Source: Aedes albopictus | Lineage: Eukaryota > Arthropoda > Insecta > Diptera > Culicidae | Direction of reading: 5' to 3' | Assembly (NCBI RefSeq): GCF_035046485.1 | Contig: NC_085136.1 | Coordinates: 321,746,175 to 321,810,174, forward strand | Length of the DNA: 64,000 bases | Part shown: piece by piece, positions 1 to 10,431 of the stretch | Numbering within the stretch: position 1 is the first letter of the stretch | How the letters are laid out: every line of letters starts with the position of its first letter | Translations under genes and position numbers: made by a program | The notes under the pieces: model-generated | What the model was told of the DNA's origin: nothing | Seen by the model: only the letters and a program-made list of their open reading frames with translations | Database searches by the model: none

Positions 1-404
1 GGTATTGTAGTATTTAAGATAAATACCATGATTTGTTATTCTCTTGTTATTTTCTTCTGCTCGGGTTATGTATATGTATCGGTTTGTGAATACAGTCAGG
101 TTTTTTTTTTACACGGGGGATACGAACCGCGTAAAAATAAAACTCAGTTAAAAATTCAAAAAACCGCGTAAAAACAGGTTTCTCCATTTCTCAGCGAATA
201 ATGCAAAAATAAGACGATGATTTTTTTTTTGTATACTCGGAGTTTTTGGCTATTCAGTCTTCACCCTCGAGCAGTCGCGTCTTCGGCCACCCTCAGCGAC
301 ACCACGTTCACGCTGTGTATCACATGCGTTCTTTGTATTATGGTGCGTGTACTGAGTACACGACGCGACCGCTCCCGGGTTAGGATTTCAAACGGTAGTT
401 TGTT
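1..404. other. AT-rich flank, nothing recognised
   Basis: No gene or repeat family was recognised here. The stretch holds T-runs near 101-111 and 220-230 and a 79-codon open frame that has no visible domain. It lies beyond the 3' end of the minus-strand Penelope-like element, so it may be the old insertion flank. Confidence 0.4.
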
Positions 405-407
405 AAC

Positions 408-450
408 TGCCCGACGTTTCGGCTGTATTTGGCAGCCTTCTTCTTGGGGA
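408..450 (-). ncRNA. Hammerhead-like terminal motif of the PLE
   Basis: On the minus strand a short hairpin (GGCTG, loop, CAGCC) is followed directly by GAAACGTCGGG. This matches the 3' half of the minimal hammerhead core (stem II, GAAA, very short stem III, cleavage triplet GUC) described for Penelope-like elements. The CUGAUGA box that should precede stem II is not intact here (it reads CAAGAAGAA). I read it as a degenerate, probably inactive, hammerhead. The same layout appears at both ends of the copy at 21.7-23.0 kb. Confidence 0.5.
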
Positions 451-800
451 AACTGAAAAAGGGGTTTTTATTAATTTTTTTTGCTCGACATCCCATCAAA
501 ATTTTTCATACTAGATCTATCGTTTACGTTTGTGAACATATCGTGTGTTAGCTTGTCGTACATTTTTAGCGTGAATCTGTGGGAGATAGAGTGGTGTGTT
601 GGGAATGTCTGTTGGGTGTAGAATTATGTTGGCTTACAGTTGTGGGTAGTTTTAGTTTCCTACTAATTTTCTACGTTTTCACCACTGATCACGCGCACTG
701 TTCAAAATGGTGAGCTTTATCTTGGCGCTTCTTTAGACCATTGCAGGTCAACTTGTTGTGATACATTAGTGTTTGTGTTGTCATTTCAAGCCGAGTTGTT

Positions 801-1058
801 TTATAGACGTGTTTTGTATGTGTGAAGTATCCCTGCATAGATACTAAGACCTTCTACATCGGTTCTCCGGTTGACTGCATTGGCCGTATTGCTTATATGG
901 CATTTTTTCAGTATGGGGATATTGATTCTTTTGTTTGTTTTGTCAATGATTTCAACCCATATTGTGACAAACATGTGTTTGTTTTTGATTATGTGTGCTA
1001 TTAGAGCTGTGTGTCCACCTACTGTATCCATCTGCTGTTGTGTATCGTTGATACCGTT
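801..1058 (-). pseudogene. PLE GIY-YIG endonuclease, C-terminal part
   Basis: This is the distal half of the GIY-YIG domain and tail. It shares the pattern HIIxNxHMF...VEIIDKTN...PILKKCHI...NRRTDVEGLS.YAGILH with the ORF at 21986-22589. It continues in the same frame from the N-terminal half at 2117-2290 if the MITE and one target duplication are removed: the codons AAC GGT ATC at the junction are present on both sides. The stop codon is at 801-803. It is part of a dead element, so no current function is inferred. Confidence 0.8.
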
Positions 1059-2105
1059 AGGGTTACCATATTGTTCACGCATGAAAAGAGTACATTCAAG
1101 AATTCTGATAAAAGAGTACAAAAGAGTACAGTCATCGTGAAAATATTGATCTTTTTTTTCGATTAATTTGACACTCTTGAAGTTTTTGATGTTTAAATTA
1201 TGTTAATCATACTTGACACCTAAAGGTAGGTAAATTTTCTAACGAAGTGAAAAACTAAAGTTATGTCTACTTAATACATCACTGGATAGTTATTACAGCA
1301 GTTCCAATATCACATTTTTTTCAGTATTCATGCCAACTATTAACCAATCTAAATACTTGTGTGTTAATAATTTGTTTTCAAATTCCTTTCGTTAAGAATG
1401 AGCGAGAACTGTAATTTCGTGCAATAGGTTTCGTATTAAGACTTTTTTTTATCTTTTTTTGTGAAACGAACCTAGTGTAATGGTTAAAACACGTGACGCT
1501 TTCGCCGAAGACCTAGGATCGAATCTCAATCCCGAAAAACTCGCAAAATATGAGTTCTCTCTTCGGAAGGGCTAGAATCTCGTTTACAGATTACAAACTT
1601 CTTTAAAGAACTCAATGGAAAATGTAACTCACTGCTTCGTTCAAGACAGTTTAAAAAATTGAGCCTGCTTTCAAAAGCTAACATATTACAGAAACAAAAT
1701 ACTTTCGTTATTATTTACTCTTCCGATTATTGCACGTCAAAGTGAAGCCATTTTTGCAAAGCAAATTAATAAACGACAATTTTAACAACATTTTTCAGCA
1801 AGGAGCAAATCATAATCTGAATAATTTGGTGTGATTTCGATGGAAGAAAGGGAAAATAAAGATGGCCTTTCTTCTGCAGATTAGACTTATCGGTAATTTG
1901 TAGCACACTGATTTTTTTACTACTTGTAAGGTTATTTTTATTGATATGTATATTTTATCAGAAAATTTTCAAAAAAAATTCAAAGAAAAGTAATTTTTCA
2001 AAAAAAGAGTACAATTGGGCCCATTTTACCAAAAAGAATAGTACGCCGAATTTTTTGCTGTAAAAGAGTACATGTACTCTTAAAAGAGTACGTCTGGTAA
2101 CCCTA
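1059..2105. mobile_element. MITE with 9-bp target duplication
   Basis: The ends are AGGGTTACCA and TGGTAACCCT(A), an 11-bp inverted repeat. The sequence GATACCGTT lies immediately outside both ends (1050-1058 and 2106-2114), a 9-bp target site duplication. The element carries several copies of AAAAGAGTAC near both ends (1085-1135 and 2060-2090), as subterminal repeats. It encodes no transposase. A duplication of 8-9 bp is typical of hAT, P or Merlin elements; the superfamily is not settled. It split the GIY-YIG domain of the surrounding PLE. Confidence 0.85.
1470..1535 (+). repeat. tRNA-like sequence (Glu-like) inside the MITE
   Basis: A box A-like TAGTGTAATGGTTA is followed by an anticodon-arm-like GCTTTCGCC and a box B-like GGATCGAATCT at the right spacing. 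The layout resembles tRNA-Glu(TTC), but the acceptor stem does not close, so this is a tRNA-derived repeat and not a working tRNA. Confidence 0.5.
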
Positions 2106-2116
2106 GATACCGTTGG

Positions 2117-2672
2117 CTATCATGGTGTTGTATTTGTTGATATCAGTTTGATGTCCGTACATTCGTTGGCGTAGGTAGTTCCTAGTCATACCGATGTATA
2201 CCATTGGACAGTCGTTGCATGGTATTCGATATACGACGTTTGACTGAAGCGGCGGTTCCACTGGATCTTTGTTGTTGCCGATAATCTTCGCAGTGGTGTT
2301 TATTGCTTTGGAAGCAATTTAAACGTTTGAAAATTCACTTTTTAGGATTCCGCTGATTTGGGATGAGAGGACAGGAACATACGGCAGCGAGCAGTACAGG
2401 ACGTTTTCGGTGGACGCCTCACGATCATTGTTGTTGTTTGTGTTCACGTTTTGGCTGTTTTCTGGTGGATTTTCGGCCGTGGCGATTTCGTTTTGATACG
2501 GTTGGGAGATTGTCAGCTTATAGGTCAGCCTGATGATGAGCTTTGCCGAATAATCGTTCATTCGGAGTATTTTGAAGATTATCTGCTTCTGTTGTTGAAA
2601 TGTTTGATTGTTGGTGAGGCGGTTGGCTCTTAACCTTCCAGCGCGCGCGCCATCAAACAACCGAAACTGCAC
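2117..2672 (-). pseudogene. PLE linker and GIY-YIG N-terminal part
   Basis: The minus-strand frame at 2290-2117 reads NVVYRIPCNDC..VYIGMTRN, with two cysteines before YIG. This is the GIY-YIG signature and CxxC arrangement seen in PLE endonucleases, and it parallels the copy at 22.1 kb. The 2672-2319 frame is the RT-to-endonuclease linker, with a fragment like KILRMNDYSAKLI..LTYKL. A frame break separates the linker from the endonuclease, and low-complexity Asn/Glu codons lie between them. It belongs to a non-functional element. Confidence 0.7.
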
Positions 2673-2754
2673 CGCGCCCGCGCTGTATACGAAAAGCGAG
2701 GTTTTTTGGTTATGTTGTACTTTTTACAACAGCGCGCGCGCTGAAGGGTTAATA

Positions 2755-3415
2755 TTAGGTTTCCGCGACGTTGATTTTCATGCTCATGGGATGGAACGAC
2801 CAATAGTTGAGCAAACGGCCAGATGCGATTGGCTTCGCATACCATTGAGTGGACAGTGTTTGGTCAGAGTTTCGAGTAACGACCATATCCATGAATGGGA
2901 GTTTGCCATCAATGTCTTCCACTTTAGTAAACTGGATATGTGGGTTGTAGGCGTTGAACATGTCTAAAACCATGTCGATTTGGTCTGCAGGTAGCGCTAA
3001 GATCAGATCATCAACATTTTTTTTTGAGGACAAGCATTTCAAACGGAATCTGCCTTCTCATGTTGTCGAGGAGAGTATTCACCACTATATCCGACCGGAT
3101 GGGCGACAGAGGGCTGCCCATCGCTGTACCGAACAGCTGGACGTAGAACTAATTCGATCATTTCTATGAATATGCACAGACTAATATTCGTCGAATATCT
3201 GACCTTGTCTCAACCCATGATCAGGTCGTGTGTCACCAGCTGCTGGGGTATGTTGGTAAACAGGGAGATGACGTCGAAGGGAACGAGTACGTACCCGGTT
3301 GGTAGCGTTATGTAGCGTATGTATTTCGCGAACTCGAAACTGTCTTTGATGTTGTACTCGCTGTGGGTGGATCTTTGGAGGACATCGGCCAAGAACTTCA
3401 GGTTTATGAGCCTTC
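2755..3415 (-). pseudogene. PLE reverse transcriptase fragment
   Basis: RT motifs occur in the expected order on the minus strand: VPFDVISLFTNIP (motif A, 3210-3392), then GTAMGSPLSP (motif B, around 3120-3090, in another frame), then KKNVDDLI (motif C, where Asn replaces the usual Tyr before VDD), then LPFMDMVV and WYAKPIASGRLLNYWSFHP. The last two blocks are characteristic of Penelope-type RTs. Two frameshifts and the altered catalytic box show that it is dead. The N-terminal RT region beyond about 3545 is missing. Confidence 0.85.
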
Positions 3416-3627
3416 GGTTAGCCGTATATTCTAAGACAGACGGCTGTCGTAAACTGTAGGCGATATTTTGTTCATGTGTCGATCAGCTGGAGATTGTAGA
3501 GCCGTTCGACCAAAGCATTCGTGCTTTTCTGTATTTCTGTTGTTGATACGCCTTAATTATTTTCAAATAATTCAAAGTACATAAGTATAGATGAATAAAT
3601 TATTGTTGAAATTGCGAAAAAATCTAC

Positions 3628-3697
3628 ATCTCAGATGAGATTTGAACTCATAACATTCATACGCTAGACAAGAGCTTTACCAGCTAAGTTACCGAGC
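3628..3697 (-). repeat. tRNA-like sequence
   Basis: On the minus strand a box A-like TAGCTGGTAAAGC and a box B-like AGTTCAAATCT are about 40 bases apart, and the sequence is otherwise tRNA-like. There is no clean acceptor stem. It is probably a SINE head or a tRNA pseudogene. Confidence 0.45.
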
Positions 3698-4246
3698 CAA
3701 CTCTGTTTTTGAGTAAATATTAAAATAATATCTGGCATCACTGCTTTCCTCCTTCCAGCAGTTTCAGATTTTTCCCTGTTAACCTTCGGAGACACAACCG
3801 ACTGCGACTGTTTAGAAATCGTAAAATTTTATTCTTATGGTCCAAGCCCCGTGTACTTCCAGCAAAGCGCAACGAGTCGCACCTCACCGAGAGCCATCAT
3901 ACTTACCCAACTGAGATGTCGTGATTTCGGATTATCGAGCGGACAGGTCGTAAAATAAATCAAACCCCCAATGAAACACGGCGGGTTCTTTGTTCGAAAA
4001 AATCATGGCTTGTATTTCATTAAACGAAATTATTTTGATTGTTTGTTTACTGTATGTAATTCCTTCTTTCCCGTTTGTTGGTTGTTTTCTCAGTTTTTAG
4101 GATTTTTTGCTCTCATCACTTCCTTTAAAGATGTCATTTTCATTTTTTTTTATAAAAAATATCTGCGACTAAACTAAAATCATTACCTAGGTTTGTATCT
4201 TTGCATAATTGTTTGTTTGATTTTCTCATTGGTTTTAAACTGGGTT

Positions 4247-5258
4247 TTTATTTTACATCGATCGCTTCGGTTTTTTGGGTTGAACTTCGCTCCGCTTAAC
4301 AATAGTTTATACAATAACTTGCTTCTGTTTAATAAATCATCTGCACTTTTGTTTTGAGATTTTGCTAGACTAAAAAATAAATCTACTCAAATATTATAAA
4401 TAGTTTTCTGGATTAGTGGTGTCCCATCTGCTTCCAAAACTTCAAAAAACCACTAACCCCACGACTCCGAAGCCGTTTTCCGTTCGGAGGGGCAGTGAAT
4501 AACAGTTTTTTCATACTCTTGTTTAAATTTCTTACTTTTGATCATCGTAGGTAGCAGCGCAGTGGATTCGCTTCCCAACCGTGCCCAGAAAAGACAAAGT
4601 TTTGTTTTGATTCCACGTTTATCTAGTTTCGAGCTTAATATCGCACACCACAACCGTACATTCGATTCGCAAATGGTTTTTAAAATTACCCTCACTACAA
4701 ATACACGATGAATGCGGGGAAAAGGTGGGGGTTCTGTCGAAAATAATGTCGATTTCACTGAAAAGTTTGGTACAAAAAGCTGAACTTTGGCATTTTTTTT
4801 TAATAACACAACTGATTTGAATTTCACATAATTTGTGCAAAACTTTGAAAATTTCTAAATAATTTTTTTGAGAATGTTGGGTAGAATGTTGGGAAAATTC
4901 CTATATTTAAGCCAAATAAAAATGTCATTCAATCTAACTGAATTTTAGAGAAGTTTTCTCATATTTTCGTACAACAACTCGATGACCAGAATCGACATTA
5001 TTTTCCAAGAATGACACCTGTCCGACAACGGTTTTGAGCTAGCTTGACAAAAGGGGACAAAGGTTCTCCATTTCCTGGATTGCTGCGCGGGTAACCCTGG
5101 AAGGAAGGAGGGCAGCTTACACACACTATTTACAGCACCTGTGGTGGTTTCTGGTCGACGATGATGATGGCAGCCGGTGCAACCGCCGCAGATTCGCTGA
5201 TTCTGACCCCACCACCGCCACCGCCGCCGCCGACGTCGACCAGGTGGGGGGCGCACTG
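4247..5258 (-). other. Probable 3' untranslated region of the membrane-protein gene
   Basis: This follows the stop codon at 5259-5261 on the minus strand. It begins with a GGC/GGT-rich stretch and becomes AT-rich. The first AATAAA on the minus strand that I noticed is at 4247-4252 (TTTATT on the plus strand), with another at 3828-3833. The true end is unknown. The 103-codon frame at 4945-5256 inside it has no recognisable domain and is not called. Confidence 0.35.
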
Positions 5259-5320
5259 CTAGGCTCCGGCCAGGGTTGTGAACTCGATTTCACCTCCACG
5301 CGGCAGGATCAGGTCCGGAT
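5259..5320 (-). CDS. Membrane-protein gene, last coding exon
   Basis: The minus strand shows an acceptor TATATTGCAG (5330-5321), then AT, 19 codons and TAG. The two leading bases complete a codon begun by the G that ends the exon at 37501 (G+AT = Asp), so the phase matches. The encoded C-terminus is (D)PDLILPRGGEIEFTTLAGA. GC-rich third positions, a good acceptor and phase agreement support it as real coding sequence. The tail is cytoplasmic, given the topology predicted from the exon at 53.7 kb. I do not recognise the family. Confidence 0.75.
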
Positions 5321-5539
5321 CTGCAATATAGACTGAGGTGTGATGAGGCGTGAAGGGGATGGGTTTCGAAATGGCGATTGAGAAGGTTGTAGATGGTTAG
5401 TTATTTAAACTTGAAGATATTGTAGAATCAAAGGAAACTTTACAGAATCAGCATTTTTTTTATAGAAAAAAAAATTATTAACTGTTAGTTTTATCACGCC
5501 AAAATTTGCAGATCCAATAGTAAATGAAAAGCTTCCAAG

Positions 5540-7552
5540 ACTCTAGGAAAATTTAAGAGCCTCTGACGAAGAAGCTTCCAAGCTTCTGACGAAGAAGCTT
5601 CCAAGCTTCTGACGAAGAAGCTTCCAGGATTTTGACGAAGAAACTTCCAAGCCTCTGACGAAGATGCTCCCAAGGTTCTGACGAAGAAGCTTCCAAGCCT
5701 CTGACGAAGATGCTCCCAAGGTTCTGACGAAGAACCTTTCAAGCTTCTGACGAAGAAGCTTCCAAGCTTGTGTCGAAGAAGCTCCCAAGGTTCTGACGAA
5801 GAAGCTTCCAAGGTTCTGACAAAGAAGCATACAAACATCTGTCGAAGAAGCTGGCAATCTTCTGAAGAAGAAGCTTCCAAGATTCTGAAGAAGAAGCATC
5901 CAAGCTTCTGAAGAAGAAGCTTCCAAGCTTCTGATGAAGAAGCTTTCAAGTTTCTGAAAAAGAAGCTTTCAAGCTTCTGACGAAGATGCTCCCAAGGTTC
6001 TGACGAAGAAGCTGCTTAGCTTCTGATGAAGAAGCATCCAAACTTCCGGCGAAGAAGCTTGCAAGCCTCCGACGAAGATGCTTCCAAGCCTCTGACGAAG
6101 ATGCTCCCAAGGTTCTGACGAAGAAGCTTCCCAGCCTCCGACGAAGATGTTTCCAATCCTCCGACGAAGATGCTCCCAAGGTTCTGACGAAGAAGTCCTA
6201 GCTTCTGACGAGGAAGTCCTAGCTTCTGACGAAGAAGTTCTAGCTTCTGACGAAGAAGCTTCCAAGCTTCTGACGAAGAAGCTTCCAAACTTCTGACGAA
6301 GGAGCTTCCAAGCTTCTGACGAAGAAGCTTCCAAGCTTCTGACGAAGAAGCTTCCAAGCTTCTGACGAAGAAGCTTCTAAGCTTCTGACGAAGAAGCTTC
6401 CAAGCTTCTGACGAAGAAGCTTCCATGCTTCTGACGAAGAAGCTTCCAAGCTTCTGACGAAGAAGCTTCCAAGCTTCTGACGAAGAAGCTTCCAAGCTTC
6501 TGACGAAGAAGCTTCCAAGCTTCTGACGAAGAAGCTTCCAAGCTTCTGACGAAGAAGCTTCCAAGCTTCTGACGAAGAAGCTTCCAAGCTTCTGACGAAG
6601 AAGCTTCCAAGCTTCTGACGAAGAAGCTTCCAAGCTTCTGACGAAGAAGCTTCCAAACTTCTGACGAAGAAGCTTCTAAGATTCTGATAAAGAAGCTTCC
6701 AAGATTCTGAAGAAGAAGCTTCCAAGCATCTGATGAAGAAGCTTCCATGCTTCTGATGAAGAAGTTTCCAAGCTTCTGACGAAGAAGCTTCTAAGCTTCT
6801 GACGAAGAAGCTTCCAAGCTTCTGACGAAGAAGCTTCCAAGCTTCTGACGAAGAAGCTTCCAAGCTTCTGACGAAGAAGCTTCCAAGCTTCTGACGAAGA
6901 AGCTTCCAAACTTCTGACGAAAAAGCTTCTAAGATTCTGATGAAGAAGCTTCCAAGATTCTGAAGAAGAAGCTTCCAAGCATCTGATGAAGAAGCTTCCA
7001 TGCTTCTGACGAAGAAGCTTCCAAACTTCTGACGAAGAAGCTTCTAAGATTCTGATAAAGAAGCTTCCAAGATTCTGAAGAAGAAGCTTCCAAGCTTCTG
7101 ACGAAGAAACTTCCAAGCTTCTGACGAAGAAGCTTCCAAGCTTCTGACGAAGAAGCTTCCAAGCTTCTGACGAAGAAGCTTCCAAGCTTCTGACGAAGAA
7201 GCGTCCAAGCTTCTGACGAAGAAGCTTCCAAGCTTCTGACGAAGAAGCTTCCAAGCTTCTGACGAAGAAGCTTCCACGCTTCTGATGAAGAAGTTTCCAA
7301 GCTTCTGACGAAGAAGCTTCCAAGCTTCTGACGAAGAAGCTTCCAAGCTTCTGACGAAGAAGCTTCCAAGCTTCTGACGAAGAAGCTTCTAAGCCTCTGG
7401 CGAAGAAACTTCTAAGCTTCTGACGAAGAAGCTTCCAAGCTTCTGACGAAGAAGCTTCCAAGCTTCTGACGAAGAAGCTTCCAAGCTTCTGACGAAGAAG
7501 CTAGCCATGCTTCTGACGAAGAAGCTTCCAAGCTTCTGACAGAAGTTTCCAT
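5540..7552. repeat. 23-bp hairpin minisatellite (about 87 units)
   Basis: The unit is 23 bp, with core CTTCTGACGAAGAAG (arms CTTCT/AGAAG, 5-base loop) joined to GAAGCTTC. It is nearly perfect at 6240-7550 and more varied at 5540-6240. Units with GATGCTCCCAAGG and other variants mark the older left part. All three minus-strand frames are open, and 23 bp times 3 gives a 23-residue pseudo-repeat. The unit, read on the minus strand, resembles the 60.4-61.4 kb array. Confidence 0.95.
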
Positions 7553-7559
7553 GCAATCA

Positions 7560-9490
7560 GAAGCAGTTTGATAAATTGCATTTCATTGTTTTCTATCGTA
7601 AAATTTAATTTCAGCAAAATGCTTAGATAATTTTTTTTTCAAAAGTTTTTATTTTATTCAGGCTCCTTATTATAAAAGTACTCGTTTCTACTCAATGTCA
7701 GAAACGACGGTCCCCATAGATCCGGGCAGTCCACGTGATTGGTTGGAGGGCTACGCAGCGCGCATCATATTGAACGAAAGTTTGTTTTGGTTGTTTGAAG
7801 CCCATTTTTTTCGAATAAGAGCTTTTTTGTTGACGACAGAAATAGGCCTTCGGCAAGTGTTTTCCTTCTACGTCAAAAATAGCACTCCACAAGGTATCCA
7901 CGGAAGGAACGGAAGCAAACAGTAGCGAAGGGAGATCAGTGTTGTTTGTTTGTTTGTTTCGGTGAGGAATGGGAAAAATGTCAGTATCTTTGAAGGTTTT
8001 CCACGCCGATGGAGGCGCATGGATGCTTAGGCAATGAATGGAAATTGTGTGATGAGGTCAAATGGTGGGCCCATGGAATTTCATTTGTATATTAGGATTT
8101 TTTCTTATTTATGAACGATGTTCTGCTTCGTTGATTTAGTCTGTTTGAATTGATTTACCTTATTCAGATTCCTCGAAATAAAGCTGAATTCATATGAAAA
8201 TTTATCAAAAGAACCCATATTTTCCTTCTATACTTCCACTAGTCTAACAGTTCAAACAGTTTATTTAGGATCCGTAACGTGGAAATGAAACTTCAATCCT
8301 CCCATACACACACAGTCATAACAGTTTCCCACTGGGATTGCAACTTTCCCTTCGGATAAACGCCAGCCACCGAACAACCCAATCATGTTTTCAGGTCAAA
8401 TATTGAAATTCGACAAACTCAAATATCTACATCTCGTTTCGGGAAATGTCACCCCATTCGCTGGCAGTTGGATTACAAAGCACACATACATACACATACT
8501 AACAAGGGCAGCCACATCGACCAACGACCCGCAGATTCTTTTCGCTTGCCGCGAGGAGTGCGAACATGATAACACCCGCAGGCACAGATCCAGGGCAGGG
8601 ACGAACGGACGGAGGTAGCACCACACCAGCAGGCCACATGACCAATGTTGACACAGCTGTCCCGGTTTTTTTTTTTTGTAACAGGATTTCAACTGCTGCT
8701 ATCTCCTACACAAATGGGTGGCACTAGCACGGATGTGGATCTGGTCTACTTTTTGTCAATTTCTCTTTTTTTCTAAAATCAAATTTTCTCACACACAGCC
8801 ACATCCTGTCCCACCTCCTGCATTCCCCGGGCTCATCATCAATCTAGTGGAAATGAATAACATGACGTGTTTATAAATTCATCATTGTGTGTATTTGAAA
8901 TGTGAAGGCCGGTGGTTCGTCATATCTGGTGACCGTGATGCCATAATCACAGAAACTCGTGGCCTTGTTAACTGCACAACAAACTGTTATAACTGAACAT
9001 TTTTGATCGAGAGCTTAAGTAACATTTCAGGCCGACGTTTCAATAGGTTCTATCTGCATTTGAGAGGCACTCTTTAAAAAAGTGATTTTTTTTTTATTTT
9101 TTGAAGAAAAAAGCCAATATTTTTTTAACTATGAGAGATAGAACATTGAACTCTTTGAAAAAAATATGCGTCATTGATAGTTCTAAAAGTGCTCCGAACA
9201 AAGTTTTACGAGAAACGAATGGATTAAAAGTTATTGCAAGAAAACTGAATTTCATGGATCACCCTAACATGATTCTTTTAAAAAAATATAAGTTAGGAAC
9301 CATAAGAGATAGAATAATGGTTTCTTCGACAAATTGTAGAACATTTTGTAAGCGTACATAAATTTATTAAAAAACAGATGTTTGGATCAGCTAAACTAGA
9401 AGGACCACCCTAATTTCACCATGATGAGAAAAAAGGCCGAAAATATGAATAAACTTTCCCAAAGACATCATGTATCCAAAACTTAAGGTT
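7560..9490. other. Intronic sequence without recognised features
   Basis: I see no exon, tRNA or transposon with clear ends. There are poly-T runs at 7628 and 8668-8680, a TTTG run near 7950, and short frames without domains. Confidence 0.4.
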
Positions 9491-9507
9491 TAGGCACAAA
9501 CATTTTT

Positions 9508-9946
9508 TTTTTAATTCTTAATCACTTAACCTAATTTTACAGCTCTATTGTCCACTAGGGCACTACGTGAGCGATTACAATTGACAGCTGCACTTACACT
9601 TTGTACAGCGCCTAGATGTATTCTATTATATTCTACTATATCCAACTGGTTGCCTTCGTGCTGCTTACACTGTTCTACTCTATTCATGGTAGAATGAGGA
9701 GCACGGAGATGTGGATGGGTTGCTGTTGTTCCTTCACAAGTCCAATTGGGGGTCCATTATGAGTTGCATTTCGTCGATGTCCAGGAATCCGGGTCTGTTT
9801 GAGCCGTTGGCTCAGAAGAGGGTCAATGTCAGCCGCTCTCGGGGGGAAGAGCAACTGACGAAAAATTTCAAATGCCGGGGCTGGGAATCAAACCCATGAC
9901 CATCCGCATATGAAGCGAACGTGTTACCAACTACGCCACGGGCCCC
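9508..9946 (-). mobile_element. Feilai-like tRNA-derived SINE
   Basis: The minus-strand head (9946-9874) is strongly tRNA-like: GTGGCGTAGTTGGTAAC (box A), an anticodon region with CTTCATATGCG, and GGTCATGGGTTTGATTCC (box B). About 360 bp of non-coding body follow, ending in an oligo-A tail (T-run near 9505-9515 on the plus strand). CAAACATTTTT lies on both sides (about 9495-9505 and 9951-9961), a target duplication. The head resembles the Aedes SINE Feilai from memory; that name is tentative. Confidence 0.7.
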
Positions 9947-10431
9947 GGCGCAAACATTTTTGTCTTCGTAAATGCGGCTCTGGACCCATTGTGCAACGTT
10001 TTCAGAACAAACAGGACATTATTGTCGTTATACCGTTTTTTGCTTCTTGGCTGTAGTAGCAATCTTCAAGATCCGGCCAAAACGTCACTCGGCCATCATG
10101 AGATTGGATCACGGGTGGAATTCGGTTCTTTAGGCATTCGATTTCATAAACCTCCGAGTTCATCGTTATTTTGGTGATGAAAACTTTGCCTTTTGACCAC
10201 AACTGCTAATTTCCTGCCAGATCATATATTTGCGAGTCAAATTGTCCACAAAATCGAATTTATATCTTCCGGGGACACCTCCTCAAGTCTTTGCCTTGAA
10301 AAAATGTGGTCCCGGAAGCTGTCGGAAGTCGGCCCTTGCATAGCTTTCATCATCCATCAGTATGCAATAGGGTGCCAATGGAATGTATGGGAAAAATTTG
10401 AGCATCGAATTTCAAAAACGGGTAGTGTAAT

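Larger units (their letters stand above)
405..3545 (-). mobile_element. Decayed Penelope-like retroelement (PLE)
   Basis: Read on the minus strand, the order is reverse transcriptase (about 3415-2755), linker (2672-2319), GIY-YIG endonuclease (2290-2117, resuming 1058-801), a 3' non-coding region and a terminal motif with GAAACGTC (408-450). RT followed by GIY-YIG is the diagnostic order for Penelope-like elements. The copy is 5'-truncated, frameshifted and interrupted by a MITE at 1059-2105. It lies downstream of the host gene's stop codon, outside the assembled coding exons. Confidence 0.85.

Noticed and set aside
1470..1535. A functional tRNA-Glu gene
   Set aside because: The acceptor and D stems do not pair properly; it is within a MITE.
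4945..5256. 103-codon minus frame with a Pro/Arg-rich start
   Set aside because: It lies in the 3' untranslated part just after the stop codon and owes its start to a GGC/GGT-rich stretch; no domain.
5494..7461. Minus-strand frames of up to 261 codons with a 23-residue repeat
   Set aside because: The 23-bp unit lacks stops in all three minus frames, and several frames overlap in full. It is an array artefact.
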